Shown: positions 1 to 9,664, counted from the stretch's first letter. The stretch is 64,000 nucleotides of DNA from Bacteroidales bacterium (GCA_016714605.1 JADKDL010000011.1:62001-126000); one strand, 5' to 3'. The notes: generated by a model from the letters alone, not told the origin. Made by a program: numbers and translations.

Positions 1-2
1 AT

Positions 3-548
3 AGTATTAAAAACCTGACTTCATTGAAATATGTCCACCCTCTTATACAGAGTAAATGGTTAACAGCAAATAATTATGTTAAAAATGCCACACCTGAAAA
101 CGCAACCTATTTTGATAATATGGTTAAATTTCATTTTGAATTGGTAAAGACTTTCAAAAATGCAGGAGTTCCTATAATTGCAGGTACAGATGCAGGAGTT
201 TCGGGAGTTGTAGCAGGATTTTCATTACACGATGAATTGGAACTTTTAGTGCAAGCGGGACTAACACCACAAGAAGCTTTAAATTCTGCAACATTACTTT
301 CTGCACAATGGCTAGGTATTGACAAACAAATTGGGAGCATAGAAACCGGAAAGTTTGCAGACCTCATTTTGCTCGATAAAAACCCACTTACTGACATAAA
401 AAATACCCGTAAAATTGCTGGTGTATTTGTAAATGGGAAGTGGTTAGACAAGAAAAAACTAAATTTTATGCTTGCAGATTTAGCTAAACGTAACACAGAA
501 AACAAAGACAAATTTGACTGGAAAACGATGATGAGTAAACGAAAATAA
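3..548 (+). CDS. Amidohydrolase, C-terminal part (runs off left edge)
   Basis: The reading frame is open to the window edge, so the start is missing and the TTG at 24 is only an internal codon. The visible 180 residues match the end of the imidazolonepropionase-like amidohydrolase family of metal-dependent hydrolases. They contain an AGTDAG segment, where the last metal-binding Asp of the family lies, then the usual helices (LTPQEALNSAT) and the closing beta-sandwich segment (GSIETGKFADLILLDKNPL). The substrate cannot be told. It is the last gene of a cassette and is followed within 11 bases by the recombination-site-like palindrome at 559. Family assignment is secure, function is not. Confidence 0.8.
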   Translation, partial: SIKNLTSLKYVHPLIQSKWLTANNYVKNATPENATYFDNMVKFHFELVKTFKNAGVPIIAGTDAGVSGVVAGFSLHDELELLVQAGLTPQEALNSATLLSAQWLGIDKQIGSIETGKFADLILLDKNPLTDIKNTRKIAGVFVNGKWLDKKKLNFMLADLAKRNTENKDKFDWKTMMSKRK

Positions 549-558
549 AAACAACGAA

Positions 559-692
559 CCGCTAACATGGGTTTGCCAAAAGTGGGGCAAAAGTGCAAGC
601 CTCAACATTTGGAATTCTATTGAGCATTATCGTAAATTTGAACATTAGTATTTCAAATTCCCCACCTTCGGCAAGCCCAAAACCGTTAGCGG
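559..692 (+). repeat. attC-like palindrome 1
   Basis: Outer boxes are CCGCTAAC (559-566) and GTTAGCGG (685-692). Inner arms are GGGTTTGCCAAAAGTGGGG and the near-complement CCCCACCTTCGGCAAGCCC, joined by an A/T-rich loop. This is the commonest inner-arm class in the array. Confidence 0.75.
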
Positions 693-742
693 TAATTCAG
701 TGAGACACTTTCAATTATTTAACAACTTAATATTTTAATGTC

Positions 743-2074
743 ATGACTGAGATAAAGTTTTCAATTATTTTAATTTTATTAGCCATTACTACAAATGGAC
801 AGAATAACTTATTCATTCCACCTTTACCTGAAATGAGTTTTGCCCCAGTAGTTGACAAATCAAAGTTTTTAGGAGACCGTTGGAGCTATATGGAAACTGG
901 AAATAAAGATGCTCCAGCAATCATTTGCATGCACGGCTATGGTGGCAGTAGTAACGACTGGCGTTATCAACTATTTGATTTATCAGACACTTACAGGGTT
1001 ATTGCTTGGAATGCCCCTGGATATATGTTATCAGATGAATTAAAAACAAACTATCCAGTTGCAAAAGACTATGCCGATGCTTTACTTGACTTTATTACTG
1101 CACTCAAACTTGACAAAGTATATTTAGTTGGCAACTCATTTGGTAGCCGTATTGCTCAATGCTTTGCTTATTATTACCCCGAAAAAGTTATCAAAATTTC
1201 ATTGATTGGTCCATCGGCAGGAAAAAGAAATATTACGTTTGAGGAAAGAATGAAAACAGTAAATTTTAGGTACGACCAAATCAAAGATGGTGGATATGCT
1301 TTCACAAATAAACGAGTTGAAGCATTATTAGCTCCAAATTCATCATCTGAACTTATTGAGTTAACCAGAAGTGGAATGAGGGGGGTAAATCCATCAATGT
1401 TTATGAAAGGTGTGAATTTTATACTTGCAGAAGACCACTATCCACAACTAATTGCCACTAAAGTAACCATGCCAATGCTACTTGTGGCAGGCACAGAAGA
1501 TAAAATATCTCCTATTCCAATAAATGCAGATTCAATTCATCATTACTTAAAAAACTCACAATTAGAAATCTTAAAGGGCATTGGACATTTACCACATATA
1601 GAATCACCACAGTTTGTAAATGGAAAAGTAAGAGCTTTTTTTGGCGTTACTAAACCAAAGAGTGAAATCAAATTTAATTTGAATGCCTATCAACAATCCG
1701 TTTATAAAGTAATTGACAGTTTAACTACTCAAATTGAACGAATGGTGCTAAATCAGGACACTGTGGCTATGCAAAAATTTTACCCTGATGATATGATTAT
1801 CACTAATCCTTTTGGACAAATGATTAATAAAGCAACAATGATACAACGGGTAAAAGATGGCATCATTAAATATAACGAGTTTGAAAAAATAATTGAACAT
1901 TTCACAATGCCAGACGATAAAACTGCTATTGTAGCCGGCAAAGAAAAAGTTACTCCTACTAAGGACGCAAATAGAACAGATGCAGGAAAGCATCATGAAC
2001 GAAGATTTACAGAAGTGTGGGTTTACAGACAGGGGACTTGGGTTAGACTTATTAGACATGCAAGTAACATATAG
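743..2074 (+). CDS. Secreted alpha/beta hydrolase fused to a DUF4440/SnoaL-like domain
   Basis: The 443-residue protein starts with a hydrophobic export signal (about residues 5-19). Residues 45-300 are an alpha/beta hydrolase: oxyanion region HGYGG (64-68), nucleophile elbow GNSFG (Ser132), acid in GTEDKISP (about Asp252) and catalytic His in GIGHLPH. Residues about 315-440 form a second domain of the DUF4440/NTF2-like type, ending in a typical EVWVYRQGTWVRLIRHAS strand. The fusion is uncommon; the second domain may cap or pair the hydrolase, which is an inference. The substrate is unknown. It is the only gene in its cassette, whose ends GTTAGCGG (685) and CCGCTAAC (2080) are complementary. 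Confidence 0.8.
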   Translation: MTEIKFSIILILLAITTNGQNNLFIPPLPEMSFAPVVDKSKFLGDRWSYMETGNKDAPAIICMHGYGGSSNDWRYQLFDLSDTYRVIAWNAPGYMLSDELKTNYPVAKDYADALLDFITALKLDKVYLVGNSFGSRIAQCFAYYYPEKVIKISLIGPSAGKRNITFEERMKTVNFRYDQIKDGGYAFTNKRVEALLAPNSSSELIELTRSGMRGVNPSMFMKGVNFILAEDHYPQLIATKVTMPMLLVAGTEDKISPIPINADSIHHYLKNSQLEILKGIGHLPHIESPQFVNGKVRAFFGVTKPKSEIKFNLNAYQQSVYKVIDSLTTQIERMVLNQDTVAMQKFYPDDMIITNPFGQMINKATMIQRVKDGIIKYNEFEKIIEHFTMPDDKTAIVAGKEKVTPTKDANRTDAGKHHERRFTEVWVYRQGTWVRLIRHASNI

Positions 2075-2079
2075 AACTT

Positions 2080-2276
2080 CCGCTAACAACGGTTTGCCGC
2101 AATTGGGGGCGGACAATCGTAACTTCAACTTCATTTTACTATTTACCTTCAGTTATCAGCCTGACATTTTCTCTTAAGCTTTGTCGTTTAATCATAATTT
2201 CGTTCCTTTATAGCAGCATCGCCAGGCGGACGGATCTCCAATCCCCCAACTGACGGCAAGCCGAAATCGTTAGCGG
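2080..2276 (+). repeat. attC-like palindrome 2 (long form)
   Basis: Outer boxes are CCGCTAAC (2080-2087) and GTTAGCGG (2269-2276). Inner arms CGGTTTGCCG and CGGCAAGCCG are followed by an unusually long loop of about 130 bases. Confidence 0.7.
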
Positions 2277-2310
2277 TCATTGTAAACAGACATTTCAGAC
2301 ATAGAATAAT

Positions 2311-2691
2311 ATGACAGAAGAACAATTAAAAAAACAGTTCCAACAAATTGAAGACAACTTCAATGTTGCAGTGGTTTCTAACAACGTTGACGAAATTAAA
2401 AAATGTGTAACCAGCGACTGGGTGCTTGTTGACAGCCAAGGCGGAATAATTCCCCAAGAAGGATTTTTCAAAGTACTTGAACAAGGATTACTTTCTCATT
2501 CTACAATGACGAAAGAAATTTTGAGAGTTAAAGTATATGGTGACATTGCATTAGTAACTGGTCGTGGACAAAATACTGGAACTTGGCAAGGAAAACCTAT
2601 GGAAGCTGACGAATGGATTACAGACGTGTATAAAAAAGAAAATGATAAGTGGCTTTGTGTTTTAACACATTTGACACCAGTAAAAAAATAA
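2311..2691 (+). CDS. DUF4440 / SnoaL-like small protein
   Basis: A 126-residue cytosolic protein with the NTF2-like cone fold expected for DUF4440: N-terminal helix, a strand with DWVLVDSQGGIIPQEGF, and the terminal strands DIALVTGRGQNTGTWQGKPMEADEWI and WLCVLTHLTPV. Such domains are found as ketosteroid-isomerase-like enzymes or ligand binders; no catalytic residues can be assigned here. It shares a cassette with the MmcQ/YjbR gene that starts 9 bases after its stop, so the two are probably co-transcribed. It is not close in sequence to the DUF4440 domain of the preceding hydrolase. Confidence 0.75.
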   Translation: MTEEQLKKQFQQIEDNFNVAVVSNNVDEIKKCVTSDWVLVDSQGGIIPQEGFFKVLEQGLLSHSTMTKEILRVKVYGDIALVTGRGQNTGTWQGKPMEADEWITDVYKKENDKWLCVLTHLTPVKK

Positions 2692-2699
2692 TTTGACAA

Positions 2700-3050
2700 A
2701 TGGTTTCAATTGACACTTTCAGAAAATTGGCACTTTCGTTTCCAGAAGCAACAGAAGAATCTCATTTTGAAAAAATTTCATTCAGAGTAAAAAAGAAAAT
2801 CTTTGCAACCTTTGACAACATAAAGAAAAGAGCTTGTATCAAACTATCAGAAATTGACCAAGATGTTTTTTCTTCGGCAGACAAAACAATAATATTTCCT
2901 GTTGACAATAAATGGGGCAAACAAGGTTGGACACTAATTGAAATGAGTAAAGTGAGAAAAGAGTTATTTATTGACGCATTGACAACTGCATATTGTGAAG
3001 TAGCACCGAAAAAACTTTCTGACCAAATTAGACAGAATGACAATGAATAA
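2700..3050 (+). CDS. MmcQ/YjbR-like DUF419 protein
   Basis: A 116-residue protein with the features of the MmcQ/YjbR family: an N-terminal LALSFPEATEESHFEKISFRV segment and a C-terminal helix pair after the NKWGKQGW loop. The family has a double-wing DNA-binding-like fold, but its biochemical role is not established. The ATG overlaps the end of the short gap after the DUF4440 gene. A second MmcQ-like cassette gene lies at 27024; both follow a small enzyme-like gene, a recurrent pairing in this array. Function unknown. Confidence 0.75.
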   Translation: MVSIDTFRKLALSFPEATEESHFEKISFRVKKKIFATFDNIKKRACIKLSEIDQDVFSSADKTIIFPVDNKWGKQGWTLIEMSKVRKELFIDALTTAYCEVAPKKLSDQIRQNDNE

Positions 3051-3064
3051 AGAAGAACAACGAA

Positions 3065-3201
3065 CCGCTAACATGGGTTTGCCAAAAGTGGGGCAGAATA
3101 GCTAGGTTTGAGCATTTGGAATTCTATTGAGCATTATCGTAAATTTGAGCATTAGTATTTCAAAATCCCCACCTTCGGCAAGCCCAAAACCGTTATAGCG
3201 C
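3065..3201 (+). repeat. attC-like palindrome 3 (hybrid ends)
   Basis: The left box CCGCTAAC (3065-3072) pairs with the start of its own cassette at 2269. The right box GTTATAGCGC (3192-3201) belongs to the next, non-coding cassette. The outer boxes therefore do not match each other, while the inner TTTGCC/GGCAAG and GTGGGG/CCCCAC arms do. Confidence 0.75.
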
Positions 3202-3822
3202 ATAAAATATAATTGCCACATTTCAACTGCTAGGGACTTGGAATTTTTGTAAAACGACTTTGTTTGATTTCGATTTTCTCAGGAAGCAATTGTGGGCTTT
3301 TAGCTGAAAAGAATTTTTGGTTGGGGCTTAAAATTATAGGAAAATCGCTTGCGCTTAAGGCTTAAACGAAAAGAAAATAGGGCAAATTCCTAGGGGCAAT
3401 GTGAATCGAAATCGGGAACGAAATATATTTACATCAATCAAATTGGACTAGATTAAGAAGATTTACCAAATTGGCTAAATGGGTTGAAATTATAGCTAAA
3501 TGGGTTGAAAGAATTTAAACTACCATGCCAAATATTGGGCTCGTAACCGAAAACAAAACTAAAAATTGTTACGAAACAAGAAGCCTAAACAATCACTGAA
3601 ATGGCTTTCGTTTTGACAAAAATGGTGAAATCATCGGCGAAAGAATTTCTAGGGATTTTCCTTCGAAACAAAACCATTTTTGGCTAAAAGGCTAAAATAT
3701 GGGCTAATTGTCGCCTTGGAAAACGATGAACAATTTTAGTTTACAATTTGCAAAATAATGCGTCAAAAAGGTAGTTTAAATTTGGCTAAAACGCTGCGAA
3801 GCTAAGTAGAAAAAGAAGTTAC
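3193..3822 (+). repeat. Non-coding cassette body, copy N1
   Basis: About 630 bases without an open frame over 60 codons. Visible paired segments: GATTTCGATT (3266) with AATCGAAATC (3404); AATTTAAACTACC (3512-3524) with GGTAGTTTAAATT (3770-3782); and, nested inside it, AAACTAAAAATTG (3556) with CAATTTTAGTTT (3731). It may encode a structured RNA or act as DNA; no known RNA family was recognised. Ten more copies occur in the window. Confidence 0.8.
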
Positions 3823-3959
3823 GCGCTATAACACGGCCTTTGCGCCAGGCGGGAAACTAAGTGAAATTTGAGTTAGGTTCTCGTATCAGATATAATTAGG
3901 AAAATGTATATTTGTAGTTCGAATACCGCCTATGCGCAAAGCCTGATCCGTTATAGCGC
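3823..3959 (+). repeat. attC-like palindrome 4 (non-coding cassette class)
   Basis: Boxes GCGCTATAAC (3823) and GTTATAGCGC (3950). Inner arms GGCCTTTGCGCCAGGCGG and CCGCCTATGCGCAAAGCC. The loop carries TATATTTG (3907-3914), which fits a Bacteroidota -7 box. Confidence 0.8.
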
Positions 3960-4583
3960 ATAAAATATAAATGCCACATTTCAACTGCTAGGGACTTGGA
4001 AATTTAGTAAAACGACTTTGTTTGATTTCGATTTTCTCGGGAAGCAATTGTAGGCTTTTGTAAGAAAAGAACTTTTGGTTTGGACTTAAATTTATTCTTA
4101 AATCGCTTGCGCTTTTAAGGCTTAAACGAAAAGAAAATAGAGCAAATTTCTAGGGGCAATGTGAATCGAAATCGGGAACGAAATAGATTTATGTCAAACG
4201 AGTTAGACTGGAACAAGAAGATTTACCAAATTGGCTAAATGGGTTGAAATTAAAGCTAAATAGCTGAAAGAATTTAAACTACCTAGCCAAATATTGGGCT
4301 CGTAAACGAAAACGAAACTAAAAATTGTTACGAAACACGCACGCAGACAATCACTGAAATGGCTTTCGTTTTGCCAAAAATAGTGGAATCATTGGTGAAA
4401 AAGTTCCTTGTAATTTTCCTTGGAAAATAAGCCCGATTCTTTTGGAACAAGGATTAAAAATTGGGCTAATTGTCGCGTAGGAAAACGATGAACAATTTTA
4501 GTTTACAATTTTCAAATGAATACTCAAAAAGGTAGTTTAAATCAGGCTAAAAGCTGGGACGCTAAGTAGAAAAAGAAAGTTAC
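3951..4583 (+). repeat. Non-coding cassette body, copy N2
   Basis: Divergent copy of the non-coding cassette. The outer long-range stem is kept as ATTTAAACTACC with GGTAGTTTAAAT (12 pairs), although the flanking base differs from other copies. No coding frame. Confidence 0.8.
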
Positions 4584-4720
4584 GCGCTATAACACGGCCT
4601 TTGCGCCAGGCGGGAAACTGTGTGAAATTTGAGTTAGGTTCTCGTATCAGATATGATTAGGAAAATGTATATTTGTAATTCGAAATCCGCCTATGCGCAA
4701 AGCCTGATCCGTTATAGCGC
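4584..4720 (+). repeat. attC-like palindrome 5 (non-coding cassette class)
   Basis: Boxes GCGCTATAAC (4584) and GTTATAGCGC (4711), with GGCCTTTGCGCC/GCGCAAAGCC arms as in palindrome 4. Confidence 0.8.
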
Positions 4721-5346
4721 ATAAAATATAAATGCCACATTTCAACTGCTAGGGACTTGGAAATTTAGTAAAACGACATTGTTTGATTCCGATTTTCTCA
4801 GGAAACAATTATGGACTTTTAGCTGAAAAGAATTTTTGGTTTAGACTTAAATTTTTTTTGCAAATCGCTTGCGCTTTTAAGGCTTAAACAAGAAGAAAAT
4901 AGGGCAAATTTCTAGGGGCAATGAGGATCGAAATCGGAAACGAAAAATATTTAGGTTAATCGATTTGGACTGGATCAATAAGATTTACCCAATTGGCTGA
5001 ATGGGTTGAAATTATAGCTCAAAGGCTGAAAGAATTTAAACTACCTTGGCCAAATATTTGGCTCATTAACGAAAAAGAAACTAAAAATTGTTACGAAACA
5101 AGGAGCCTAAACAATACCTAAAATTGCCTTTGTTTTGACAAAAATAGTTTAATCATCGACGAAACAATTTTGCGAAATTTTACTAGGAACTAAGCCAGAT
5201 TTTTAGGAACGATAAGTAAAAACAGGGCTAATTGTCGCCTTGGGAAACGATGAACAATTTTAGTTTACAAATTCCAAATGAATACTCAAAAAGGTAGTTT
5301 AAATTTGGCTAAATAGCTATGACGCTAAGTAGAAAAAGAAAGTTAC
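4712..5346 (+). repeat. Non-coding cassette body, copy N3
   Basis: Third tandem copy (period about 760 bases). The AATTTAAACTACC/GGTAGTTTAAATT and AAACTAAAAATTG/CAATTTTAGTTT stems are present despite scattered substitutions elsewhere. Confidence 0.8.
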
Positions 5347-5482
5347 GCGCTATAACACGGCCTTTGCGCCAGGCGGGAAACTAAGTGAAATTTGAGTTAA
5401 GATCTCGTATCAGATTTGATTAGTAAAATGTATATTTGTAATTCGAAAACCGCCTATGCGCAAAGCCTGATCCGTTATGTGC
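5347..5482 (+). repeat. attC-like palindrome 6 (hybrid ends)
   Basis: Left box GCGCTATAAC (5347) belongs to N3. Right box GTTATGTGC (5474) pairs with GCACATAAC at 6738, the end of the next cassette. Confidence 0.8.
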
Positions 5483-5512
5483 AACCCTAAAAGACACGAA
5501 CATTTTACAAAT

Positions 5513-6721
5513 ATGAAACGACTATTTCATTTTGGACTTTTTGTTTTTCTGTTCAGCAGTTTGACAGGTTGTAACGGGCAGACAAAAACTAATTCACCGA
5601 CACAAAAACAAAACGACAAGAAAAAACTTGTTGGTGATGGTTGTGATGGTTGCGAAATTATGTTTGTTGGTATGCCGACAAATATTTCATCCGTGGATAC
5701 CAGTGTTGGGTGGACAGAAAAAGGGCAGAAACTTTTGGTAACAGGCAAAGCTTATAAAATTGACGGCAAGACACCAGCACCAAATGTCATCATTTATTAT
5801 TGGCAGACAGACAATAACGGCTACTATTCTCCCACAAAGGAATGGACGAAAAGCAAAACGCCACGGACACATTCGAGGTTGGGTAAAGACAGATGAAAAT
5901 GGTAAATACTCAATTTACACTATTAAACCTGCACCTTATCCAAATGAAAATATTCCAGCACATATTCATACTTCTAAAAAGAGCCAAACATTGAAAACGA
6001 ATACTACATTGACGAATTTGTTTTTGACGGTGCTAAACTTTTGACAGGCGATAAAAGAAAATCACTTGAAAATCGTGGCGGTAGTGGAATTTTGAGAGTT
6101 TTAATTTCAGGCGATTTACAAATCGCAGAACACAATATAATTTTAGGGCTTAACATTCCAAATTATCCGACAACAAAGAAAATAGAAAAGCAATCAGGAC
6201 TTGAAATTGGCGAAGACAATCCATCTTTTATTCCTTACCACGCCTTTGGTCCAGACAAAGGAACAAGAACCTGCCCAGTTTGTAAATATGGACGATTTCA
6301 CGGAATAGTTTACTTCGTTGGCAATAATCCAAATTGGGACGACATTAAAAAGTGGCTTACATTTTTAGAGCAAGAAAGTGTAACACGAAGTAAATATTTG
6401 AAAGCATATTTTGTTTATGGAAATGAAAAAGATTACAGCAAAGACAAGCGACAAAAAGAATTAGAAAAGGTTGGGCTTGAACTCAAATTAAAAAATATTG
6501 CTTTAACATTTGTGCCTTCAATGATAGACACAGAAAGCGAAGTATACCTAAATAAGATAAACCCAAGCGTAGAGAATACATTTGTGATTTTCAAACATAG
6601 AACAATCATTGACAAGTTTATAAATTTTAAAGCATCGGCAGACAATTTCACAATAATTTCATCAACACTTGACAAAACAAAAGGCGACTACTTCAACTTA
6701 TCAGAACCGAAACACGACTGA
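5513..6721 (+). pseudogene. Lipoprotein: intradiol dioxygenase-like domain fused to a thioredoxin-like domain, frameshifted
   Basis: The best start is the ATG at 5513, which gives a lipoprotein signal ending in SLTGC; upstream codons lie inside the recombination site. The first domain resembles intradiol ring-cleavage dioxygenases (protocatechuate 3,4-dioxygenase beta type): YYWQTDNNGYYS, RGWVKTDENGKYS, IPAHIH and RGGSGILRV. These blocks fall in three frames, broken near 5870 and near 5980, so two indels are needed. After about 6130 a thioredoxin/AhpC-like domain follows with FGPDKGTRTCPVCKYG, including a CPVC redox-type motif. The family binds Fe(III) through Tyr/His residues. It is either a decayed gene or one damaged by sequencing errors. 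Confidence 0.65.
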
Positions 6722-6737
6722 CGAAGAAGAAGGGTAT

Positions 6738-6874
6738 GCACATAACAAGGGTTTGGCAAAATGGAGGCAGAAGTGCTACATTTGAACATTCGTACTTCTA
6801 TCAACATTAGTGGTTAATTGAACATTGGTGCTTCGAAATCCCCCACTTCGCCAAGCCCAAAACCGTTGTGCGAA
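6738..6874 (+). repeat. attC-like palindrome 7
   Basis: Boxes GCACATAAC (6738) and GTTGTGCGAA (6865). The first pairs with 5474, the second with 7905. Arms GGGTTTGGC/GCCAAGCCC. Confidence 0.8.
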
Positions 6875-6902
6875 ATTTCCTAACGATAATTAAACATAAA
6901 TT

Positions 6903-7901
6903 ATGAAAAGATTAATTATTCTACTTGTAATTTTCTATTGCGATAATTTATTCGGGCAAATTTCCGATTTCAGAAATTATCAAGAAAAGATAAACATTGC
7001 TGAAATGAATTTGATAAAAGGAAAAAAGACGAAGCATTAAATTCATATTATGAAATATTGACAACTTCCAAAGGTAATTTTGTAAAGACATATATAATGC
7101 AATGTTGCTTTCTAAAGAACTTTCAAAAACCGATACATTTTTTTGTTTTTAAACTTGATAAAAACAAAAGGACTGAATAATATATATATGAATAGATTGG
7201 AAGAATTTCAGACATATCATAGTAATAGAAAATGGAAACAATTTGAAGCAGAAAACAATAATTCAAATATTAATAAAGAATTACGAAATAATATAGACAG
7301 TTTGCATATTAGAGACCAACTATTTAGAAAAAAAGAAGGTTCATATAAAGTTTATGGTGACACAATTCATAAAATTGACAGCATAAATCTATACTATATT
7401 TATTCATTATTATATGCAAATAACTTTCCTGGTGAAGATGAAATTGGCGTTAGTTCAATAACAGGAAATCAAGGTTATGATATTGTATTTCACCATTACA
7501 CACAAAAAACATCATTAGTAGAAAATAAAAGGATGCCAAAAATAACACCTATTTTAGTTAATCTTGTTTTACAAGGAAAAGTAATGCCTAATAAATGTTC
7601 CCATTGGTTGGAAATGCAAAATGGTGAATTTAAAGCAGGTGTTTTTGGCATTTCGAACTTTTCTATAAATGGGATAAAGACAAATTATTATAGAGAAAAA
7701 TATTCTTATGAAAGAAAGCTAATATTAGATGAATACAGGAAATGGATGTGTTTAGAATCATTAGAAGATTATTTAGAAAAATTCATATTTACACTTAATA
7801 ATCCATCCACAAAATATCGATTTGATATAGAAAAAAGTACATTTGAAGTTGACGAGCAAATGTTTAATATTTTTAAAAAGAATATGATAGAACTTAAATA
7901 A
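6903..7901 (+). pseudogene. Secreted protein of unknown function, frameshifted
   Basis: An ATG at 6903 opens a clear signal peptide (MKRLIILLVIFYCDNLFGQ), but the frame stops at about 7040 after a GAAAAAAG tract. The following protein text continues in other frames (DEALNSYYEILTTSKGNF, then from about 7143 the 252-residue open frame), so at least two single-base changes separate the parts. The long C-terminal part has no recognisable motif; the N-terminal part reads like a TPR-type helix pair. It is the only gene of its cassette (ends GTTGTGCGAA and TTCGCACAAC, exact complements). I do not recognise the family. Confidence 0.5.
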
Positions 7902-7904
7902 AGC

Positions 7905-8039
7905 TTCGCACAACATGGGTTTGCCAAAAGTGGGGTTGAATAGACAATTGAGTATTTCGTATATTATCGAGAATGTTAATATTTTTAGATAGAGGGATTC
8001 TCCTCTCCCACTTTCGGCAAGCCCAAAACCGTTGTGCGT
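7905..8039 (+). repeat. attC-like palindrome 8
   Basis: Boxes TTCGCACAAC (7905) and GTTGTGCGT (8031). Arms GGGTTTGCCAAAAGTGGG/CCCACTTTCGGCAAGCCC. Confidence 0.8.
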
Positions 8040-8084
8040 CATTCAAACAAGAGAACTCAAATAATAGACAATCCAAATAATGAT

Positions 8085-8092
8085 TATCTTTG
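8085..8092 (+). promoter_or_regulatory. Possible -7 box TATCTTTG
   Basis: TATCTTTG fits the Bacteroidota -7 consensus TAnnTTTG and lies just upstream of the ATG at 8101, which would imply a nearly leaderless transcript. No clear -33 TTG is seen at the proper distance, so this is weak. Confidence 0.3.
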
Positions 8093-8100
8093 CAGACAGA

Positions 8101-9006
8101 ATGAAAATTTATAGATTTATATTTATTTGCTTTTTTATTGCAACGCAATTCAGAGCAAATGCTTGTGATGTTTGTGGGTGTTCAATTGGTGGAACAAACT
8201 TTGGAATATTGCCTCAATTTCATAAGCACTTTATCGGTATTCAATATAATTTTAGGACTTTCAATTCAGAACATTTAATTTTAGGAACAGAAACAAAATC
8301 AATTTCAACTGAAAGTTTTCAAACAGTTGAATTAAGAGGAAGATTTAATTTATCTAAAAGAATACAATTATTTGTTTTTCTGCCTCTTTCTATCAACCAG
8401 CAAACAGAAAACAACTTAATTAGCAAAATTTCAGGATTAGGAGACATTTCAACATTTGCAAATTATAGTATTTACAATAATGGAGATAGTTTGAATAAAA
8501 AGTGGAAGCATAATTTTCAATTAGGTGTCGGCTTCAAACTACCTATTGGAAAATATAATACATTAAATAATAACAACGAATTGAACCCAAATATTCAAAC
8601 AGGTACAGGTTCTTTTGACATATTATTGGATGCTATTTATACAGTTAGATATAGAAAAATTGGTTTAAACAACTCAACAATTTATCGTTTCAACAATTCA
8701 AATTCCAATAATTTTCAATTTGGAAATAGATATACTTTTGCAACAAATTTATTTTATTGGGCTAACATTAAAGGGTATTCTTTATTGCCAAGCATTGGCG
8801 CTGTATATGAGAATACACAGAAGGATAAACATAATAATGCTATTCTAACTCAAAGTGGTGGAAACACATTGTTATCCTCTATTGGCTTGGATTTTTATTA
8901 TCGTAAATTTTCGTTTGGAACTAATATACAAATTCCTACATATCAAGATAACAACATTACAAAATCCAAACTAAAATTTAGTACAACTTTACTATTCAAT
9001 TTCTAA
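8101..9006 (+). CDS. Secreted CDVCGCS protein, probable outer-membrane beta-barrel
   Basis: The ATG at 8101 gives a clean signal peptide (MKIYRFIFICFFIATQFRANA) followed at once by CDVCGCS in the mature N-terminus. The rest alternates short amphipathic strands with Gly/Asn/Ser turns and ends in a strand closing on Phe (FSTTLLFNF), as outer-membrane barrels do. An upstream ATG at 8080 would extend the protein by 7 residues without an export signal. A Cys-rich start is common in small Bacteroidota barrel proteins sometimes found near metal genes, but no substrate can be named. The DUF4625 lipoprotein gene follows 19 bases later, and the two probably act together at the envelope. Confidence 0.65.
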   Translation: MKIYRFIFICFFIATQFRANACDVCGCSIGGTNFGILPQFHKHFIGIQYNFRTFNSEHLILGTETKSISTESFQTVELRGRFNLSKRIQLFVFLPLSINQQTENNLISKISGLGDISTFANYSIYNNGDSLNKKWKHNFQLGVGFKLPIGKYNTLNNNNELNPNIQTGTGSFDILLDAIYTVRYRKIGLNNSTIYRFNNSNSNNFQFGNRYTFATNLFYWANIKGYSLLPSIGAVYENTQKDKHNNAILTQSGGNTLLSSIGLDFYYRKFSFGTNIQIPTYQDNNITKSKLKFSTTLLFNF

Positions 9007-9025
9007 CAATTTAAATAAAACAAAA

Positions 9026-9427
9026 ATGAACAAAAAGTATTTTTTAGCTGTAGCAACTGCCACAATTTTGACAGCAAGTATTTATTCTTGCAAAAAAGAC
9101 ACACCAGACACAGAAAAGCCTGTAATTACACTTGCAGAACCAATGATGAATGATACACTTTCATTATCAGTTGAGGATAGCGTGCACATTGAATTTTCGG
9201 CAATTGATAATATTGAACTACACGATGTTGCTGTAAATATTACAAATATTGGAGGTACTAATGTTTATACAACAACTGATGATGTAGATGCCAAAACTTT
9301 TAGCTATCACAAACATTTTGTACCAAGTGGAATTACAACTGTTACACCATTTACTTTGAAAATAGATGCTTCTGACCACAGTGGAAATGCAACAAATCAA
9401 TCATTGACATTTTATGTAAAACCATAA
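9026..9427 (+). CDS. DUF4625 lipoprotein
   Basis: A 133-residue lipoprotein: signal peptide with lipobox IYSC (residues about 19-22), then an Ig-like beta-sandwich with the DTEKPVITLAEP opening and DSVHIEFSAIDNIELHDVAVNI strand typical of DUF4625. The domain is extracellular and its partner is unknown. It forms a two-gene cassette with the barrel protein upstream. The cassette ends GTTGTGCGT (8031) and ACGCACAAC (9442) are complementary. Confidence 0.7.
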   Translation: MNKKYFLAVATATILTASIYSCKKDTPDTEKPVITLAEPMMNDTLSLSVEDSVHIEFSAIDNIELHDVAVNITNIGGTNVYTTTDDVDAKTFSYHKHFVPSGITTVTPFTLKIDASDHSGNATNQSLTFYVKP

Positions 9428-9441
9428 GGATAAAAGAACGA

Positions 9442-9577
9442 ACGCACAACAGGGGTTTTGCAAAAGTGGGGCATTTGTACTAAATTTGAGCATTGGAATT
9501 CTAATCAACATTTGTGCTAAATTGAACATTTGTACTTCGATTTCCCCACCTTCGCAAAGCCCAAAACGTTGTGCGAA
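9442..9577 (+). repeat. attC-like palindrome 9
   Basis: Boxes ACGCACAAC (9442) and GTTGTGCGAA (9568). Arms GGGTTTTGCAAAAGTGGGG/CCCCACCTTCGCAAAGCCC. Confidence 0.8.
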
Positions 9578-9620
9578 ATCAGTTAGGAGGGCTTAACAAA
9601 TTCAATAAATAAAAAAATTG

Positions 9621-9651
9621 TTGCTATATTTGGAAACTTTGATTATCTTTG
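9621..9651 (+). promoter_or_regulatory. Bacteroidota-type promoter of toxin-antitoxin cassette 1
   Basis: TTG (9621-9623) and TATCTTTG (9644-9651) with a 20-base spacer match the TTG-N19/21-TAnnTTTG promoter class. It lies 14 bases before the toxin start, so the cassette carries its own promoter, as toxin-antitoxin cassettes usually do. Confidence 0.6.
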
Positions 9652-9664
9652 CTGAAAAGAATCA

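Noticed and set aside
559..692. Palindromes considered as simple transcription terminators
   Set aside because: They are 70-200 bases long with paired boxes that match the far end of the same cassette, which a terminator would not need. They could still stop transcription.
3193..5476. Tandem repeats considered as a CRISPR array
   Set aside because: Units are about 760 bases with no short repeats and spacers, and no cas genes are present.
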